64,000 bases of DNA from Dehalococcoidia bacterium (GCA_028285005.1 JANQQP010000046.1:1-64000); one strand, 5' to 3'; shown: positions 50,624 to 60,069, counted from the first letter of the stretch. Numbers and translations: made by a program. Notes: a model not told the origin generated them from the letters alone.

Positions 50624-51757
50624 CTACTGGACCTCTATCTTCGGCAGTCGGCCCTTCAACCTAGCAACCAGGATCCGGCGTCCGGCACTGCTACTGAAAG
50701 ATCCGGCAGCCCCCTCGGGCGCGGATTTCCAGAACATGGCACCGGTAACCATTTCACCACGCGGAGATGCGTCTGCGAACTCCTGCAGCGGTTCGCGGAG
50801 CACAGACGCGTATTCCTCAGGATCTAGTACGGAGCCTCTGCGAGATCGAATGATCTCGATGATGGTTGGGAGAAGCTGATGCATTACGTGCACCCCCAAG
50901 GACTTCTGCAGCACGTAAGACTCTGGCTCAACGAAAGCGTCAGGGATAACTCGGCGGATGCCGTCCCAGAACGCTTCAAGAATCCCGACTTGATTGTCAG
51001 TCGTGATCTGACCGAAGTAGGACGACGCCAGCAGTCCCCGAACGGAGTTGGCGAAACCACTGTTGGGGATTGTGGTTAAGGCCTTCGGCTCTCGTGGGAA
51101 CCTGATGCGATTCTCCCAGTTGATGGTGCTAGCCATCCTCTCAGCCAAACCTTCTGCGGCCACGATCCAAGCCTTGCCACCCTCTTGAAGCTCTTCCATG
51201 AGTTCCGGGTTGCTCTCCGCCCGTTGTTTGAGCAGATCAAACGCCAGCGCCGTTGGAACACTCTTAGCGTTCGAGTTGACGACGTAGAACTGCTCCATTT
51301 CTTGGTCCTCGGAGGCACCCAACATGCAGACAAACGGCAACTTGAAGTCGCCCCATTTGTCTGGGTTCCCCTCGTAGAGTTTTTTCAGAGCTTCAACTCG
51401 ATGCTGGCCGTCAACGACGTACAAGGGTGTTTCGTCTGGCACGAAAACGACGCCGTTTGGCCCGTCTTTGAAGTGTTTGTCTGAGTCGAATTCGCGGATG
51501 TTCAATAGGATCGCCGTCGGCAGGTCAACGCGTCCCTTTTCTAACGCTGTGGCGAGTTGGTTAACTCGAGTCGACGATGGCTCTCGCTGATAGCCGGCCC
51601 GGGAGTAGTGATCGCGTCGTACGACGGCGTAGTTTGGCACCAAGCTCTCAACGTCGATAAGACCGACAATCACCTCAATCCCCGAACGAGGCAGCCTACC
51701 AAGTGCCACGTGAAACGCTCCTATCATCTCACTCAGAGACCTTGTCAAGGTCGTCAT
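50624..51757 (-). CDS. DGQHR-domain protein (DndB-like)
   Basis: Protein of 377 residues of the ParB/sulfiredoxin-fold DGQHR group. This group includes DndB, the regulator of DNA phosphorothioation clusters, and proteins in other DNA modification or defence loci. The signature YVVDGQHRVEALKKLYEG is near residue 113, with the family motif FYVVNSNAKSVPTALAFDLL near 160. GAAGGTG lies six bases before the ATG. None of dndACDE, fgh or another modification gene is in the window, so it is solitary. Its upstream region carries a regular GATC half-site array. Confidence 0.82.
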   Translation of the reverse strand: MTTLTRSLSEMIGAFHVALGRLPRSGIEVIVGLIDVESLVPNYAVVRRDHYSRAGYQREPSSTRVNQLATALEKGRVDLPTAILLNIREFDSDKHFKDGPNGVVFVPDETPLYVVDGQHRVEALKKLYEGNPDKWGDFKLPFVCMLGASEDQEMEQFYVVNSNAKSVPTALAFDLLKQRAESNPELMEELQEGGKAWIVAAEGLAERMASTINWENRIRFPREPKALTTIPNSGFANSVRGLLASSYFGQITTDNQVGILEAFWDGIRRVIPDAFVEPESYVLQKSLGVHVMHQLLPTIIEIIRSRRGSVLDPEEYASVLREPLQEFADASPRGEMVTGAMFWKSAPEGAAGSFSSSAGRRILVARLKGRLPKIEVQ

Positions 51758-51870
51758 AGTTTCACCTTCATTCTCCCTTGATTCTTATGTGTGCTTCATC
51801 CGGAAGGGCTCAAGGGGCGGCCCGCTCGGACTGAAGGTCTGGCCAGACATGCGGGATCATACAACAGCAC

Positions 51871-51918
51871 AGATCCTTACACAAGGATCTAAATAAATAG
51901 ATCCAGCATTTTGGATCT
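51871..51918. promoter_or_regulatory. Regular four-half-site operator array containing GATC
   Basis: AGATCC-N8-GGATCT-N8-AGATCC-N8-GGATCT: two inverted repeats of identical half-site sequence and spacing, separated by the same eight bases, giving a constant 14-base period. The spacers are A/T-rich and each half-site holds GATC. It lies about 115 bases upstream of the DGQHR gene and 125 bases upstream of the CoxM-like gene. Confidence 0.85.
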
Positions 51919-52043
51919 CGGCTGTCCGGGTAGGAATTGTAGATCGCCGATCGATGGCAAGTGTGGTTCGTTCATTTGCTGGTCTTTCGAGACGGTCTCT
52001 ATACTTCCTCGGGTTCTCATTGATTGAAACCGGAAAGAACCAA

Positions 52044-52916
52044 ATGCCCAACTTCGACTACGCCGCTCCTACAACACTTGCCGAGACTGCCGAACTGATG
52101 AGTTCGACCGGTACCGTGCGAGCACTGGCGGGCGGCACGGACCTGATCGACCAGTTGAAAACGAACCGGCGAAACGCCGATCTTGTTGTTGATCTGAAGC
52201 GAGTGCCGGAGCTGCAGCGGCTGGATGCTGATTCAGACGGCCTGCACATCGGCGCTGCGGTCTGCTGCTCGGACGTGCATCACAATCCGCTGGTCAACGA
52301 AAAGTATCAGGGGCTCGCGGACTCAACCGGGCTGATCGGTTCGGTGCAGATCCAGAACCGGGCCGCGGTCGGTGGTAACGTCTGCAACGCCGCACCTTCT
52401 GCCGACACCACGCCAAACCTGCTGACTCACGAAGCGGTCGCGGTGATTGCGGGGCCAAACGGCACTCGGAACGTCGAGCTCGCTGACTTTTTCGTCGGTC
52501 CGGGCCAAACGGTTTTGCAAGCCGGTGAATTCCTTCAGGAACTGATTCTGCCAACGCCGCCAGAAAACAGCGCCTCGGCCTATCTGCGCTTCATTCCTCG
52601 CAACGAGATGGACATCGCTGTTGCCGGTGTTTCTAGCTTCCTTCACCTGGATCCCGCGACACGAACGGTCCAGAAGGCGCGAGTTGCGCTCGCTTCCGTT
52701 GCGCCGACACCGGTCCGCGCTCGTGCGGCTGAGGCGGTGCTCGAAGGCCAGTTGATATCAGCCGACCTGATCTCTCAAGCCGGCGCAGCGGCCGTGGAGT
52801 CGGCCACGCCGATCACCGATGTGCGAGGTTCAGCTGAATACCGCAGAGAACTGGTTAATGTGCTGACCCGCCGCACGCTCAACATCTGCCTGGAACGAAT
52901 CGGGGTGGAGGTTTAG
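52044..52916 (+). CDS. FAD-binding medium subunit of a xanthine/CO dehydrogenase-family enzyme
   Basis: CoxM-like protein of 290 residues carrying FAD between the 2Fe-2S subunit and the electron acceptor. FAD motifs: LAGGTDLIDQLK near residue 33 and IQNRAAVGGNVCNAAPSAD near 105, then a C-terminal domain with RVALASVAPTPVRARAAEAVL. The ATG at 52044 after GGAAAG gives the normal family start (MPNFDYAAPTTLAE). The partner small subunit lies 330 bases downstream, past an oppositely read gene. The molybdenum-bearing large subunit is missing from the window. Confidence 0.9.
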   Translation: MPNFDYAAPTTLAETAELMSSTGTVRALAGGTDLIDQLKTNRRNADLVVDLKRVPELQRLDADSDGLHIGAAVCCSDVHHNPLVNEKYQGLADSTGLIGSVQIQNRAAVGGNVCNAAPSADTTPNLLTHEAVAVIAGPNGTRNVELADFFVGPGQTVLQAGEFLQELILPTPPENSASAYLRFIPRNEMDIAVAGVSSFLHLDPATRTVQKARVALASVAPTPVRARAAEAVLEGQLISADLISQAGAAAVESATPITDVRGSAEYRRELVNVLTRRTLNICLERIGVEV

Positions 52917-53201
52917 TCAGTTGTCGACGTCTAGCAGACCCGATTTCCATGCGAACCACAGAAACGCGAGGGTCGATGCTGCGCCGATTGCGCCAGGGAT
53001 GGAACTGAGGAATTCGACCGGGGTGATCCACCACGGTACTAACGCATTCACGATCAGAAGCATTGCCGCATCTGTCACTTCCTGAACCGCCGCCGGGTCG
53101 GTAGACCCTAAGACCCGAAGGTAAGTCAAAAAGAAGGCAACGGATGCTGGCAACAGCGTGGTCGCACCGTAAAGGGCGACCGCAGGACGTACCATACTCA
53201 T
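52917..53201 (-). CDS. Small membrane protein between CoxM- and CoxS-like genes
   Basis: Protein of 94 residues with hydrophobic segments near residues 7-27, 44-57 and 69-84. A very strong AAGGAGGT precedes the ATG at eight bases. It runs against the two flanking molybdo-flavoenzyme subunit genes. Function unknown; its conservation at this place elsewhere would be informative. Confidence 0.65.
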   Translation of the reverse strand: MSMVRPAVALYGATTLLPASVAFFLTYLRVLGSTDPAAVQEVTDAAMLLIVNALVPWWITPVEFLSSIPGAIGAASTLAFLWFAWKSGLLDVDN

Positions 53202-53248
53202 TGGACAAGACCTCCTTCCCCGACGCTCCTACAGTGTAATCTGTCAAC

Positions 53249-53713
53249 ATGCCAACGAAGCACATAAACGTCACGGTGAACGGACATCCTCACGAGATTC
53301 TCGTCGACTCGACGTGGACTCTGCTTGAGACGCTTCGAGACGGCCTCGGCCTGACCGGCACCAAAGAGGGCTGCTCCAACGGCAACTGTGGCGCCTGCAC
53401 GGTGCTTATGGATGACAAGACGGCGTGTTCATGCCTTGTGCTAGCTGCGGAAGCCGACGGTCGTGAAGTCACAACCGTCGAGGGCCTCGAGGTCGAAGGC
53501 AAGCTGTCGCCGGTGCAGGATGCGTTCGTTAAAGAGGGCGGCCTTCAGTGCGGCTTCTGCACTCCCGGCTTCCTGGTCTCAACCACTTTCCTGCTCGAGC
53601 GGATCCCGGAGCCGAGTGAGGACGAGATCAGGCTCAACCTGGCGGGCAACCTGTGCCGCTGCACCGGCTACGACAAGATTGTGAAGGCTGTGCAGCGAGC
53701 AGCCAGCACGTAA
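53249..53713 (+). CDS. 2Fe-2S small subunit of a xanthine/CO dehydrogenase-family enzyme
   Basis: CoxS-like protein of 154 residues. The N-terminal plant-type cluster motif [13 protein letters not shown] (plus a later Cys in CSCLV) and the C-terminal helical-domain cluster with CGFCTPGF and [10 protein letters not shown] provide both 2Fe-2S sites. It transfers electrons from the molybdenum site to FAD. It is divergent from the small membrane gene and followed by XdhC- and MobA-like maturation genes, but no large subunit. Confidence 0.92.
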   Translation: MPTKHINVTVNGHPHEILVDSTWTLLETLRDGLGLTGTKEGCSNGNCGACTVLMDDKTACSCLVLAAEADGREVTTVEGLEVEGKLSPVQDAFVKEGGLQCGFCTPGFLVSTTFLLERIPEPSEDEIRLNLAGNLCRCTGYDKIVKAVQRAAST

Positions 53714-53863
53714 TCCTCATTCCCACCGAACAGCCCTGTGCTAATCTGAGACTGAGTCTCTCGCAGGCTCTTCAACCGCTTTTATGCATCTAATTCGCAG
53801 GTGAGCGGCACCACTTGGTTCTTGCCGCCTCCACCAGCCAGCCGAACTCAGTAGGAAGCATTC

Positions 53864-55018
53864 ATGGAATCGGTTTTCAGAGCAGCTGTAGACGAAGCGA
53901 ACTCCGGCGATGATCACGTCATCGCCACGGTGATCCGCACGTCCGGCTCAACTCCGCAGAAGTCTGGCGCAAAGCTCCTTGTCCGTAAGGACGGCAGCGG
54001 CGTCGGCACACTCGGCGGAGGCTGCGTCGAGGGCGACATCTGGTTCGCTGCCAGACAGCTGTTGAAGCGCGGTGGCGGCGCCGAGATGCGTGATTACGAG
54101 CTGAACGAGGAGCTCGCCGCACAGGACGGCCTTGTGTGCGGCGGCACAATGTACTTCCTCATCGACCCCGTGCGCACCGAAAACGAGTCCTCGAACTCCT
54201 ACGGCGACTTCGCGAAGGAGGTCGTGGCCGCATACGAAGGCGGCGCTCCCGTAGCGATAGTCAATATCGTGGTCGCGCCTGAAGGCTCGGACCTGAAGGT
54301 CGGTTCTCGCATGCTGGTCAGGGAGAACGGCGCCACAAGCGGTTCACTTGGCGACGAGAAGCTTGAGTCCGTAAGCGCTCGACAAGCCCGCGAGTTGATG
54401 GCGCTTGGTAAGAACGACTACATCGTCGCCGATTCCGGAGTCGAGTACTACATCGAGGCCTACACAACACCACCTACGCTCGTTGTTGCCGGCGGCGGTC
54501 ATGTGAGCAAAGCTCTCGCTCCTGTTGCGAAGAGCGTCGGCTTCCGACTGTTCATCCTTGACGACCGCGAGGAGTTTGCGAACCCGGACCGTTTCCCTGA
54601 GGCTGACCTGGTTCAGGTCGGCGATTACGAGACCGGCTTGGAAGAGTTGCCGATCAATGCCAACAGCTTCATCGTGATCGCAACTCGCGGCCACCGATAT
54701 GACGACGCAGCACTTGCCTCTGCTCTTAAGACTCCTGCCAGCTACGTCGGGTTGCTCGGCAGCAAGCGCAAGACGATCTTGATCTACGAGGCATTGCTGA
54801 AGCGTGGCTTCACTGTCGATGACCTGCGCAGGACCCGTTCGCCGATCGGCCTCGACATCAGCGCAAGGACTCCTGAAGAGATCGCCATCAGCATCATGGC
54901 TGAGATCTTGATGTTCAGACTCGGTGGCAGCGGCGGCGTCCTCAAGTTGGAAGAGCGGCTCATCCAGGCGGCTGTGAAGAACGCGGCGAAGTCAGCCGAG
55001 CCTGTTTCCGCTGACTAA
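53864..55018 (+). CDS. XdhC/CoxI-family molybdenum-enzyme maturation factor
   Basis: Protein of 384 residues. The N-terminal XdhC domain has SGSTPQKSGAKLLV and GGGCVEGDIW. The C-terminal Rossmann domain starts TLVVAGGGHVSKALAPVAKS and has ATRGHRYDDAALASAL and SYVGLLGSKRK. These factors bind molybdenum cofactor and insert the sulfido-ligand form into xanthine dehydrogenase-family enzymes. Its location next to CoxM- and CoxS-like genes fits. An upstream TAATCT (about 53742) could be a -10 box. Confidence 0.92.
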   Translation: MESVFRAAVDEANSGDDHVIATVIRTSGSTPQKSGAKLLVRKDGSGVGTLGGGCVEGDIWFAARQLLKRGGGAEMRDYELNEELAAQDGLVCGGTMYFLIDPVRTENESSNSYGDFAKEVVAAYEGGAPVAIVNIVVAPEGSDLKVGSRMLVRENGATSGSLGDEKLESVSARQARELMALGKNDYIVADSGVEYYIEAYTTPPTLVVAGGGHVSKALAPVAKSVGFRLFILDDREEFANPDRFPEADLVQVGDYETGLEELPINANSFIVIATRGHRYDDAALASALKTPASYVGLLGSKRKTILIYEALLKRGFTVDDLRRTRSPIGLDISARTPEEIAISIMAEILMFRLGGSGGVLKLEERLIQAAVKNAAKSAEPVSAD

Positions 55019-55151
55019 GTCAGGCCGCAGTCATGCCCTCGTTCGTCTGAGCCGCCCGGGCGGCGATCTTCCCGAATCAGGCCAAATCACGACCGAATGG
55101 CCCCACGCCTGACCAGCGTTCTCAGTGGCCGCTGCCGTACCATCGACGCTG

Positions 55152-55763
55152 ATGAAAGTTGCAGCAATACTACTCGCAGCCGGTGAGTCTTCCCGCATGG
55201 GCCAGCCAAAGCCAATGCTGGCCTGGGAGGGCAAGACGCTGGTCGAATACCAGGTCGGCAGCCTGCTCACTGGCGGCGCTGACGAGGTGATCGTCGTGAC
55301 CGGACGCAGTGATGCTGAAGTCGCACCGATCATCGAACGCATGCAGAATGCGCGCCGGGCATTCAACCCCGACTTCGCTCAGGGCAAGTCGACTTCAGTC
55401 AGGGCCGGAGTGAACGCTCTGCCAGACGATATCGGCGCAATCATGCTCCTGGCCGTGGATCAGCCAAGGCCCGCCTGGGTGGTCAAACGAGTTCTTGATT
55501 CGCATCTGGCTTCGGGCGCGCCGCTTACATCTCCTCGTTACAGGGGTCACGGTGGTCATCCCCTCGTGTTCTCAGGCGAACTAAGAGATGAGTTAGCCCA
55601 AGTCACCGAGGAGAAGCAGGGAATTCGCGAAGTGTTCCAGCGGCACGAGGCCAGGATGAACTCACTCGTCATCGACAACGAGGTGGTTCGACTAGACCTG
55701 AATACACCTGAGGCCTACGAGTCTGCTCTGAAGACTTACCCAGAGATAGCGGTCGAGCAGTAA
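55152..55763 (+). CDS. MobA-like molybdenum cofactor nucleotidyltransferase
   Basis: Protein of 203 residues resembling MocA/CoxC-type enzymes that add CMP or GMP to molybdopterin. LLAAGESSRMGQPKPMLAWE is the NTP-binding signature. FAQGKSTSVRAGVNAL, LLAVDQPRP with the metal-binding Asp, and GHGGHPLVFSGEL follow. The ATG at 55152 gives MKVAAILLAAG, the standard start; the earlier in-frame GTG is unlikely. It probably serves the CoxMS-like enzyme encoded upstream, which would then use a dinucleotide cofactor. Confidence 0.88.
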   Translation: MKVAAILLAAGESSRMGQPKPMLAWEGKTLVEYQVGSLLTGGADEVIVVTGRSDAEVAPIIERMQNARRAFNPDFAQGKSTSVRAGVNALPDDIGAIMLLAVDQPRPAWVVKRVLDSHLASGAPLTSPRYRGHGGHPLVFSGELRDELAQVTEEKQGIREVFQRHEARMNSLVIDNEVVRLDLNTPEAYESALKTYPEIAVEQ

Positions 55764-55842
55764 GCGGGCGAAGATACAATTGTGGCTAGCGGCCGTCAGT
55801 AGCTCTAGTAAGACCGACGCGACAGCAGCGATCAGCCGACCC

Positions 55843-56154
55843 ATGAAAGACCTCCGCGACAGAAAGCCCACGGAACGAGAAAGAGGGTCCGTCGATCCTG
55901 TTTCTGAGCGGCTCGTGGTCGTCGTGGTGGCCTGGATGGCGGCCGCGATACTACTCCCCCTGCACCTGCTGTTCTTCTACGGCCTGTTCTTCACTCAACC
56001 AGCCTTCGGCGTGTTTGCATTGATATTCGTGTTCGGGCTGCCCCTGGCCGTTGTCGACTTCGTCGCCTACCGCTGGTTTCGAGACAACTTCGCAGTGTTC
56101 CGTTGGATCAACCGCAGCGAAGAGGCGCACCGACGGAAAAGCGGCGGCCGATGA
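55843..56154 (+). CDS. Small membrane protein upstream of an M24 peptidase
   Basis: Protein of 103 residues with two helices (about 21-47 and 51-72). It is charged at both ends, with a basic tail (EEAHRRKSGGR). Its TGA overlaps the ATG of the peptidase gene (ATGA), implying coupled translation. No family recognised. Confidence 0.6.
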   Translation: MKDLRDRKPTERERGSVDPVSERLVVVVVAWMAAAILLPLHLLFFYGLFFTQPAFGVFALIFVFGLPLAVVDFVAYRWFRDNFAVFRWINRSEEAHRRKSGGR

Positions 56155-57350
56155 AGTCGTTCGAAGATGCGCGGGCCTTCATGACGCAGAACGGCATTGA
56201 TGGCTGGCTGACCCGAGACTACCGATACACCAATTCGGTCTTCTGGCAGGCTTTTGGCCGGCATGTCGACAACGTCACACGCCCCGTCTGGCTACTGATT
56301 CCTGCCAACGGCGAACCGCTTTTGCTGGCCCACGATGTCGACACCGGCAGGTTCGAAGAGTTCGGCGGTGTAATCGAGGGCTTTTCGAGCCGCGACTCGA
56401 TGGTTGACCAGCTGCGGAATATGCTCGGTTCGCTAAGCGACGCTCAACCAACCCTCGCCATGGAGTATTCGGAGCTCTACCAACTGCCGCGGGTTGGCCG
56501 TGTTGACGCCGGTACGATCGAGCTCATTCGCAGCCTCGGCGCCAACATCGTGTCTTCAGGCGATGTCATTCAATACGCGACCGAACGTTGGTCAGAGGGC
56601 CAGCTTGAGTCTCACCGTTTCGCTGTCGACGCTCTGACTCGCATTGTGAAAGAGGCGTTCAAGTTTGCCGGCGAGAATGTGCGCTGGGCACTCACTGAAC
56701 ACGACCTCGCGGAGCACATCCGCGGGCGGCTCGACAGGCTCGGGCTCGAGTATGACGACGGCCCGGTGGTCGCATTCAACGAGCACTCGTCCGATCCACA
56801 CTACGAGCCGGTGCCCGGAGAGTCAGCGGTGATCAGGCGGGATGGTTGGCTGCTGATCGACCTGTGGGCGAGAAAGCGCCAGGAAACAGGCGGCGACACA
56901 GAGCCCATGATTTCCGGCGACATCACCTGGGTTGCGAAGCTGGGCGGCCCGCCAACCGACAAACAGCAGCAGGTCTTTGATGTGGTTCGAAATGCCCGCG
57001 ACGCTGCATTTGAGTTCATCGAAGCCGAGGTTTTCGCCGGAAACAACCCTGAAGGCTGGAAGGCCGACAGGGTCGCTCGGGACGTGATCGCAAAGGCCGG
57101 GTTCGACGACTATTTCGTACACCGGCTCGGCCATTCATTGGGCAACGAAGTCCACTCGAACGGCGTGAACCTCGACGACTGGGAGACGCACGATACCCGC
57201 AAGCTGATCGAAGGGATCGGCGTGACCATCGAGCCCGGAATCTATCTGCCCGAGTTTGGCGTCAGGCTCGAGATGGACGTGTTCATGGGACCGGATGGTC
57301 CGGAGATCACGGGCGAGCGGCAGGACGAGATCTTTCGCGTCGAGACCTGA
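56151..57350 (+). CDS. M24-family metallopeptidase (Xaa-Pro aminopeptidase-like)
   Basis: Protein of 399 residues with the creatinase-like N-terminal domain and pita-bread catalytic domain. The five metal ligands of the family are visible in order: Asp in LLIDLWARK, Asp in SGDITWVAK, His in HRLGHSLGNEVH, Glu in TIEPGIYLP and Glu in RLEMDVFMG. It would hydrolyse X-Pro dipeptides or act on related small amides. The ATG overlaps the upstream small membrane gene. Confidence 0.9.
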   Translation: MKSFEDARAFMTQNGIDGWLTRDYRYTNSVFWQAFGRHVDNVTRPVWLLIPANGEPLLLAHDVDTGRFEEFGGVIEGFSSRDSMVDQLRNMLGSLSDAQPTLAMEYSELYQLPRVGRVDAGTIELIRSLGANIVSSGDVIQYATERWSEGQLESHRFAVDALTRIVKEAFKFAGENVRWALTEHDLAEHIRGRLDRLGLEYDDGPVVAFNEHSSDPHYEPVPGESAVIRRDGWLLIDLWARKRQETGGDTEPMISGDITWVAKLGGPPTDKQQQVFDVVRNARDAAFEFIEAEVFAGNNPEGWKADRVARDVIAKAGFDDYFVHRLGHSLGNEVHSNGVNLDDWETHDTRKLIEGIGVTIEPGIYLPEFGVRLEMDVFMGPDGPEITGERQDEIFRVET

Positions 57351-57351
57351 T

Positions 57352-57696
57352 CTAGAGGGCTGCTTCGATGGCCGACTCGATGCTCTCGGCCGGCAACCGT
57401 TCTCCGTAGTAGACCATCCGCAAACGGACGAAGCGTCGCGGGTCGAGCGGTGTCGGATTCCCGCCCGCGATCACGGAGACCTCCGGGCTGGAGACGATCT
57501 GTGAAAGCGCAAACCTGACCCTGTCCATCTCTCCGGTGTCCAGATCGTCGACGTAGACAGCAATCGAGCATGTCCTGTACGGGGTGCCACGGTTCCGTTC
57601 GTCTACCTCGACCTTGGCCTTCGACTTTTCCGGCACGTTTCGCTCCGATCGATCGAGATGTTTCTCCGAGCTCCCGATTACGATACTGAACCTCAC
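57352..57696 (-). CDS. Conserved-looking hypothetical protein
   Basis: Protein of 114 residues with a GTG start. The central part (TCSIAVYVDDLDTGEMDRVRF) and RFVRLRMVYYGERLP look like an alpha/beta fold. It reads convergently with the peptidase, with only one base between the genes, and divergently from the DUF1802 gene. Not recognised; a real gene is likely but not certain. Confidence 0.5.
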   Translation of the reverse strand: MRFSIVIGSSEKHLDRSERNVPEKSKAKVEVDERNRGTPYRTCSIAVYVDDLDTGEMDRVRFALSQIVSSPEVSVIAGGNPTPLDPRRFVRLRMVYYGERLPAESIESAIEAAL

Positions 57697-57760
57697 GCAA
57701 GTCCGCTGCCAACCGACTACGCGGCTGCTAAGATCAAACGCCGAAGGGAGAGCCTACGAC

Positions 57761-58351
57761 TTGATTCCTGGAATGTGGAACGTCGGCCTCAAAGACTGGG
57801 CGACGACGATCAGCGCCATAGGCAGCGGTGAGCAGACCATCCTCCTCCGCAAAGGCGGAATTCGGGAGGACGGAAAGCACTTCAAGATCGAGCATGAGGA
57901 GTTCTTCCTCTATCCGGGCTACTTCCACGAAGGTGAGTCACTGCTAAAGCCGGACAAGCGGCACCTGATGGACAGCGCTCAGCCCGATGACTTCGAGAGC
58001 GTGGTGGAGCTTTCGGTTTTCGCCGAGATCGAAGAGGTCATCGAGATCTCAACCGAGGACGAGGTCCTTGCGCTGAGCCCATTCCACATCTGGTCTGACG
58101 AGTTCGCCCAGAAACGGTTCAAATGGAAGCCGTTGCACCCGCTAAATCTGATCATCCTCCGCGCCCATCTGCTGCAACAACCACAGGCGTTGATGGTCAT
58201 GGAGGGATACAGCGGCTGCAAGTCCTGGATCGAGTTCATCGAGGACTATCCGGTCGGGGTGACCACGCCGGTGATTCCAGACAGGCGATTCAAGGCCCAG
58301 GTAGCGGCCATCAAGGACGCCCTGGCAGCCGTGGCCGCGCCGACGGGTTAG
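57761..58351 (+). CDS. DUF1802-family protein
   Basis: Protein of 196 residues. Family features: VGLKDWATTISAIGSGEQTI, LLRKGGIREDG, EEFFLYPGYFHEGESLLKP and LSPFHIWSDEFAQKRF. The TTG at 57761 has AAGGGAG at ten bases and is preferred over the ATG at 57773. Biochemical function of the family is unknown; a nuclease-like fold has been suggested for some members but cannot be judged here. Confidence 0.8.
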   Translation: MIPGMWNVGLKDWATTISAIGSGEQTILLRKGGIREDGKHFKIEHEEFFLYPGYFHEGESLLKPDKRHLMDSAQPDDFESVVELSVFAEIEEVIEISTEDEVLALSPFHIWSDEFAQKRFKWKPLHPLNLIILRAHLLQQPQALMVMEGYSGCKSWIEFIEDYPVGVTTPVIPDRRFKAQVAAIKDALAAVAAPTG

Positions 58352-58408
58352 CCATCTGCAACCAGTGAAGCCTCTGCTCTTCCAGTTAGCCCACATCGAG
58401 GAGATGAA

Positions 58409-59482
58409 TTGAAGTACCGAAATCTCGCTGGGACCGATCTCACGCTGTCCGAAGTCGGGTTTGGTGTTTGGAGTGTCAGCACGAACTGGTGGGGCGAGGT
58501 CTCAGAAGCAGACGGTACTTCGCTCCTGAGAGCTGCGTTCGATCGAGGCATCACGTTCTTTGACACGGCCGACACCTATGGCGTTGGCTACGGTGAAGAG
58601 ATTCTTGCGAAAGCGCTCGGTGACAGGCGAGACCAGATCGTCATCGGCACCAAGTTCGGCTACGACCTTGACGCCCCGAGAAGCGGCCATCACAAGGAGC
58701 GCCCGCAGAACTGGGAGCCTGAGTTCGTGAAGGCTGCGTGCGACAAGTCACTGGCTCGTCTTGCAACTGACCACATCGACATCTACCAGCTTCACAACTC
58801 TCGCCTGACCGCGATCCAGCGTGATGACACGATCGCAGCACTCGAAGAGCTGCAAGCCGCGGGAAAGATCCTGCACTGGGGAGTTGCGGTCGGGCCGGAC
58901 ATCGGCTGGATCGAGGAGGGCGAGTACACGTTGCGAACTCGCAAAGTGCCCGCCCAGATCATCTACTCTGTGCTGGAGCAGGATCCCGCCAGCCGCTTTA
59001 TCGAGGCTGCAACCGAAGCGAACGTAGGCGTCTTCAGTCGCGTCCCACACGCCTCGGGCATGCTCGACGGCACTTACACCAAGGACACCGAACTGGACTC
59101 CATGCCGTTCGATGCCAGCGACCACCGCTCGTACCGGAAGATGCAGTGGATGAGTCAGTCGATCGAAAAGCTCAAGAAGCTCGACTTCCTGATCTCTGGC
59201 AAGGACGCGACGGTCGGTCAGATCGCCATCAAGTTCTGCCTAACCCCGCAGATTATGGCCTCATGCGTTCCGACCATCACCAACGTTGAGCAGCTTGATG
59301 AGTATGTGGGAGCCGTGGACATCGACGAACTTCCGGTGGACGAACTGGAACTGGTCTCGTCTCTCTACGCCGACAACTTCGGAACGGGTGAGAAAGACCC
59401 CATGAAGTCGTCGCAGTCACCGACGGGCTGGGTCGACACATCCAACTCGCCCGTCGAGCGCGCCCAGGTGGCAAGCCACTAG
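58409..59482 (+). CDS. Aldo/keto reductase
   Basis: NADPH-dependent barrel oxidoreductase of 357 residues. It has [19 protein letters not shown] with the catalytic Asp/Tyr, IGTKFGYD with the catalytic Lys, and DIYQLHN supplying the His. The TTG at 58409 follows CGAGGAG. The final four bases overlap the stop of the convergent EVE-domain gene. No substrate can be named. Confidence 0.9.
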   Translation: MKYRNLAGTDLTLSEVGFGVWSVSTNWWGEVSEADGTSLLRAAFDRGITFFDTADTYGVGYGEEILAKALGDRRDQIVIGTKFGYDLDAPRSGHHKERPQNWEPEFVKAACDKSLARLATDHIDIYQLHNSRLTAIQRDDTIAALEELQAAGKILHWGVAVGPDIGWIEEGEYTLRTRKVPAQIIYSVLEQDPASRFIEAATEANVGVFSRVPHASGMLDGTYTKDTELDSMPFDASDHRSYRKMQWMSQSIEKLKKLDFLISGKDATVGQIAIKFCLTPQIMASCVPTITNVEQLDEYVGAVDIDELPVDELELVSSLYADNFGTGEKDPMKSSQSPTGWVDTSNSPVERAQVASH

Positions 59483-60069
59483 CGCGCCTGCTTCGTTGCA
59501 GATCGAGTCCGCGCACGACGCCGGCGCCGAGTGCTCTCTGACTTCTTCTTGAGTCTTCTGCGGCTCGCTGTCGCGGCTGTCGTGGCCTCTTTGTCTGGAG
59601 TCTTCGGCTTGCGCTTCTTTGCCGCATCGCTGGCCTTACGGATCTCATCCTCAAGCAGGTTGAAATCTCGCTGCGGCACTATGTGAAGCATGCCGAAGAA
59701 CGCCAACGGCCAGTGTTCGGCCGGCCACTTCTTCACGTATTCCAGCGTGGGCGCGATCTGCGTGGCATCGATGTAGTCGTCCGAATCGAGCACAAGGTTC
59801 GCAGCCACCTTCACGCGGTTGGCGAAGAGTTCGTTCTTCTGGTGATGCTTCCAGACCCGGGTCTTCTCCTCGAAGTGCTCGGACTCGACCGTGGCCGTCG
59901 CAGCAAAGCCCTTTCTGTCCTGGACATAAAACAGCAGTCGGTCTTCGGGCGTGATGCGCACCGCCTTGCGCCGGTTGCGTGAGTCAATGCCGACGACCTT
60001 GAAACCCTGCTCGCGCGTGATCTCCAAGTTTTCTTCGTCGACCACAACCATCCAGAAGGTTTTGCTCAT
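59479..60069 (-). CDS. EVE-domain (PUA-like) protein with basic tail
   Basis: Protein of 196 residues. Residues 1-145 form an EVE domain: [40 protein letters not shown] and [23 protein letters not shown] domains bind modified nucleobases and are often linked to modification-dependent defence or RNA modification. The last 50 residues are extremely Lys/Arg-rich, a nucleic-acid-binding tail. The gene overlaps the end of the aldo/keto reductase gene by four bases. Confidence 0.83.
   Translation of the reverse strand: MSKTFWMVVVDEENLEITREQGFKVVGIDSRNRRKAVRITPEDRLLFYVQDRKGFAATATVESEHFEEKTRVWKHHQKNELFANRVKVAANLVLDSDDYIDATQIAPTLEYVKKWPAEHWPLAFFGMLHIVPQRDFNLLEDEIRKASDAAKKRKPKTPDKEATTAATASRRRLKKKSESTRRRRRARTRSATKQAR

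Noticed and set aside
50624..51757. A complete Dnd phosphorothioation system
   Set aside because: Only the DGQHR gene is present; flanking genes are an enolase-superfamily enzyme and CoxM-like subunit.
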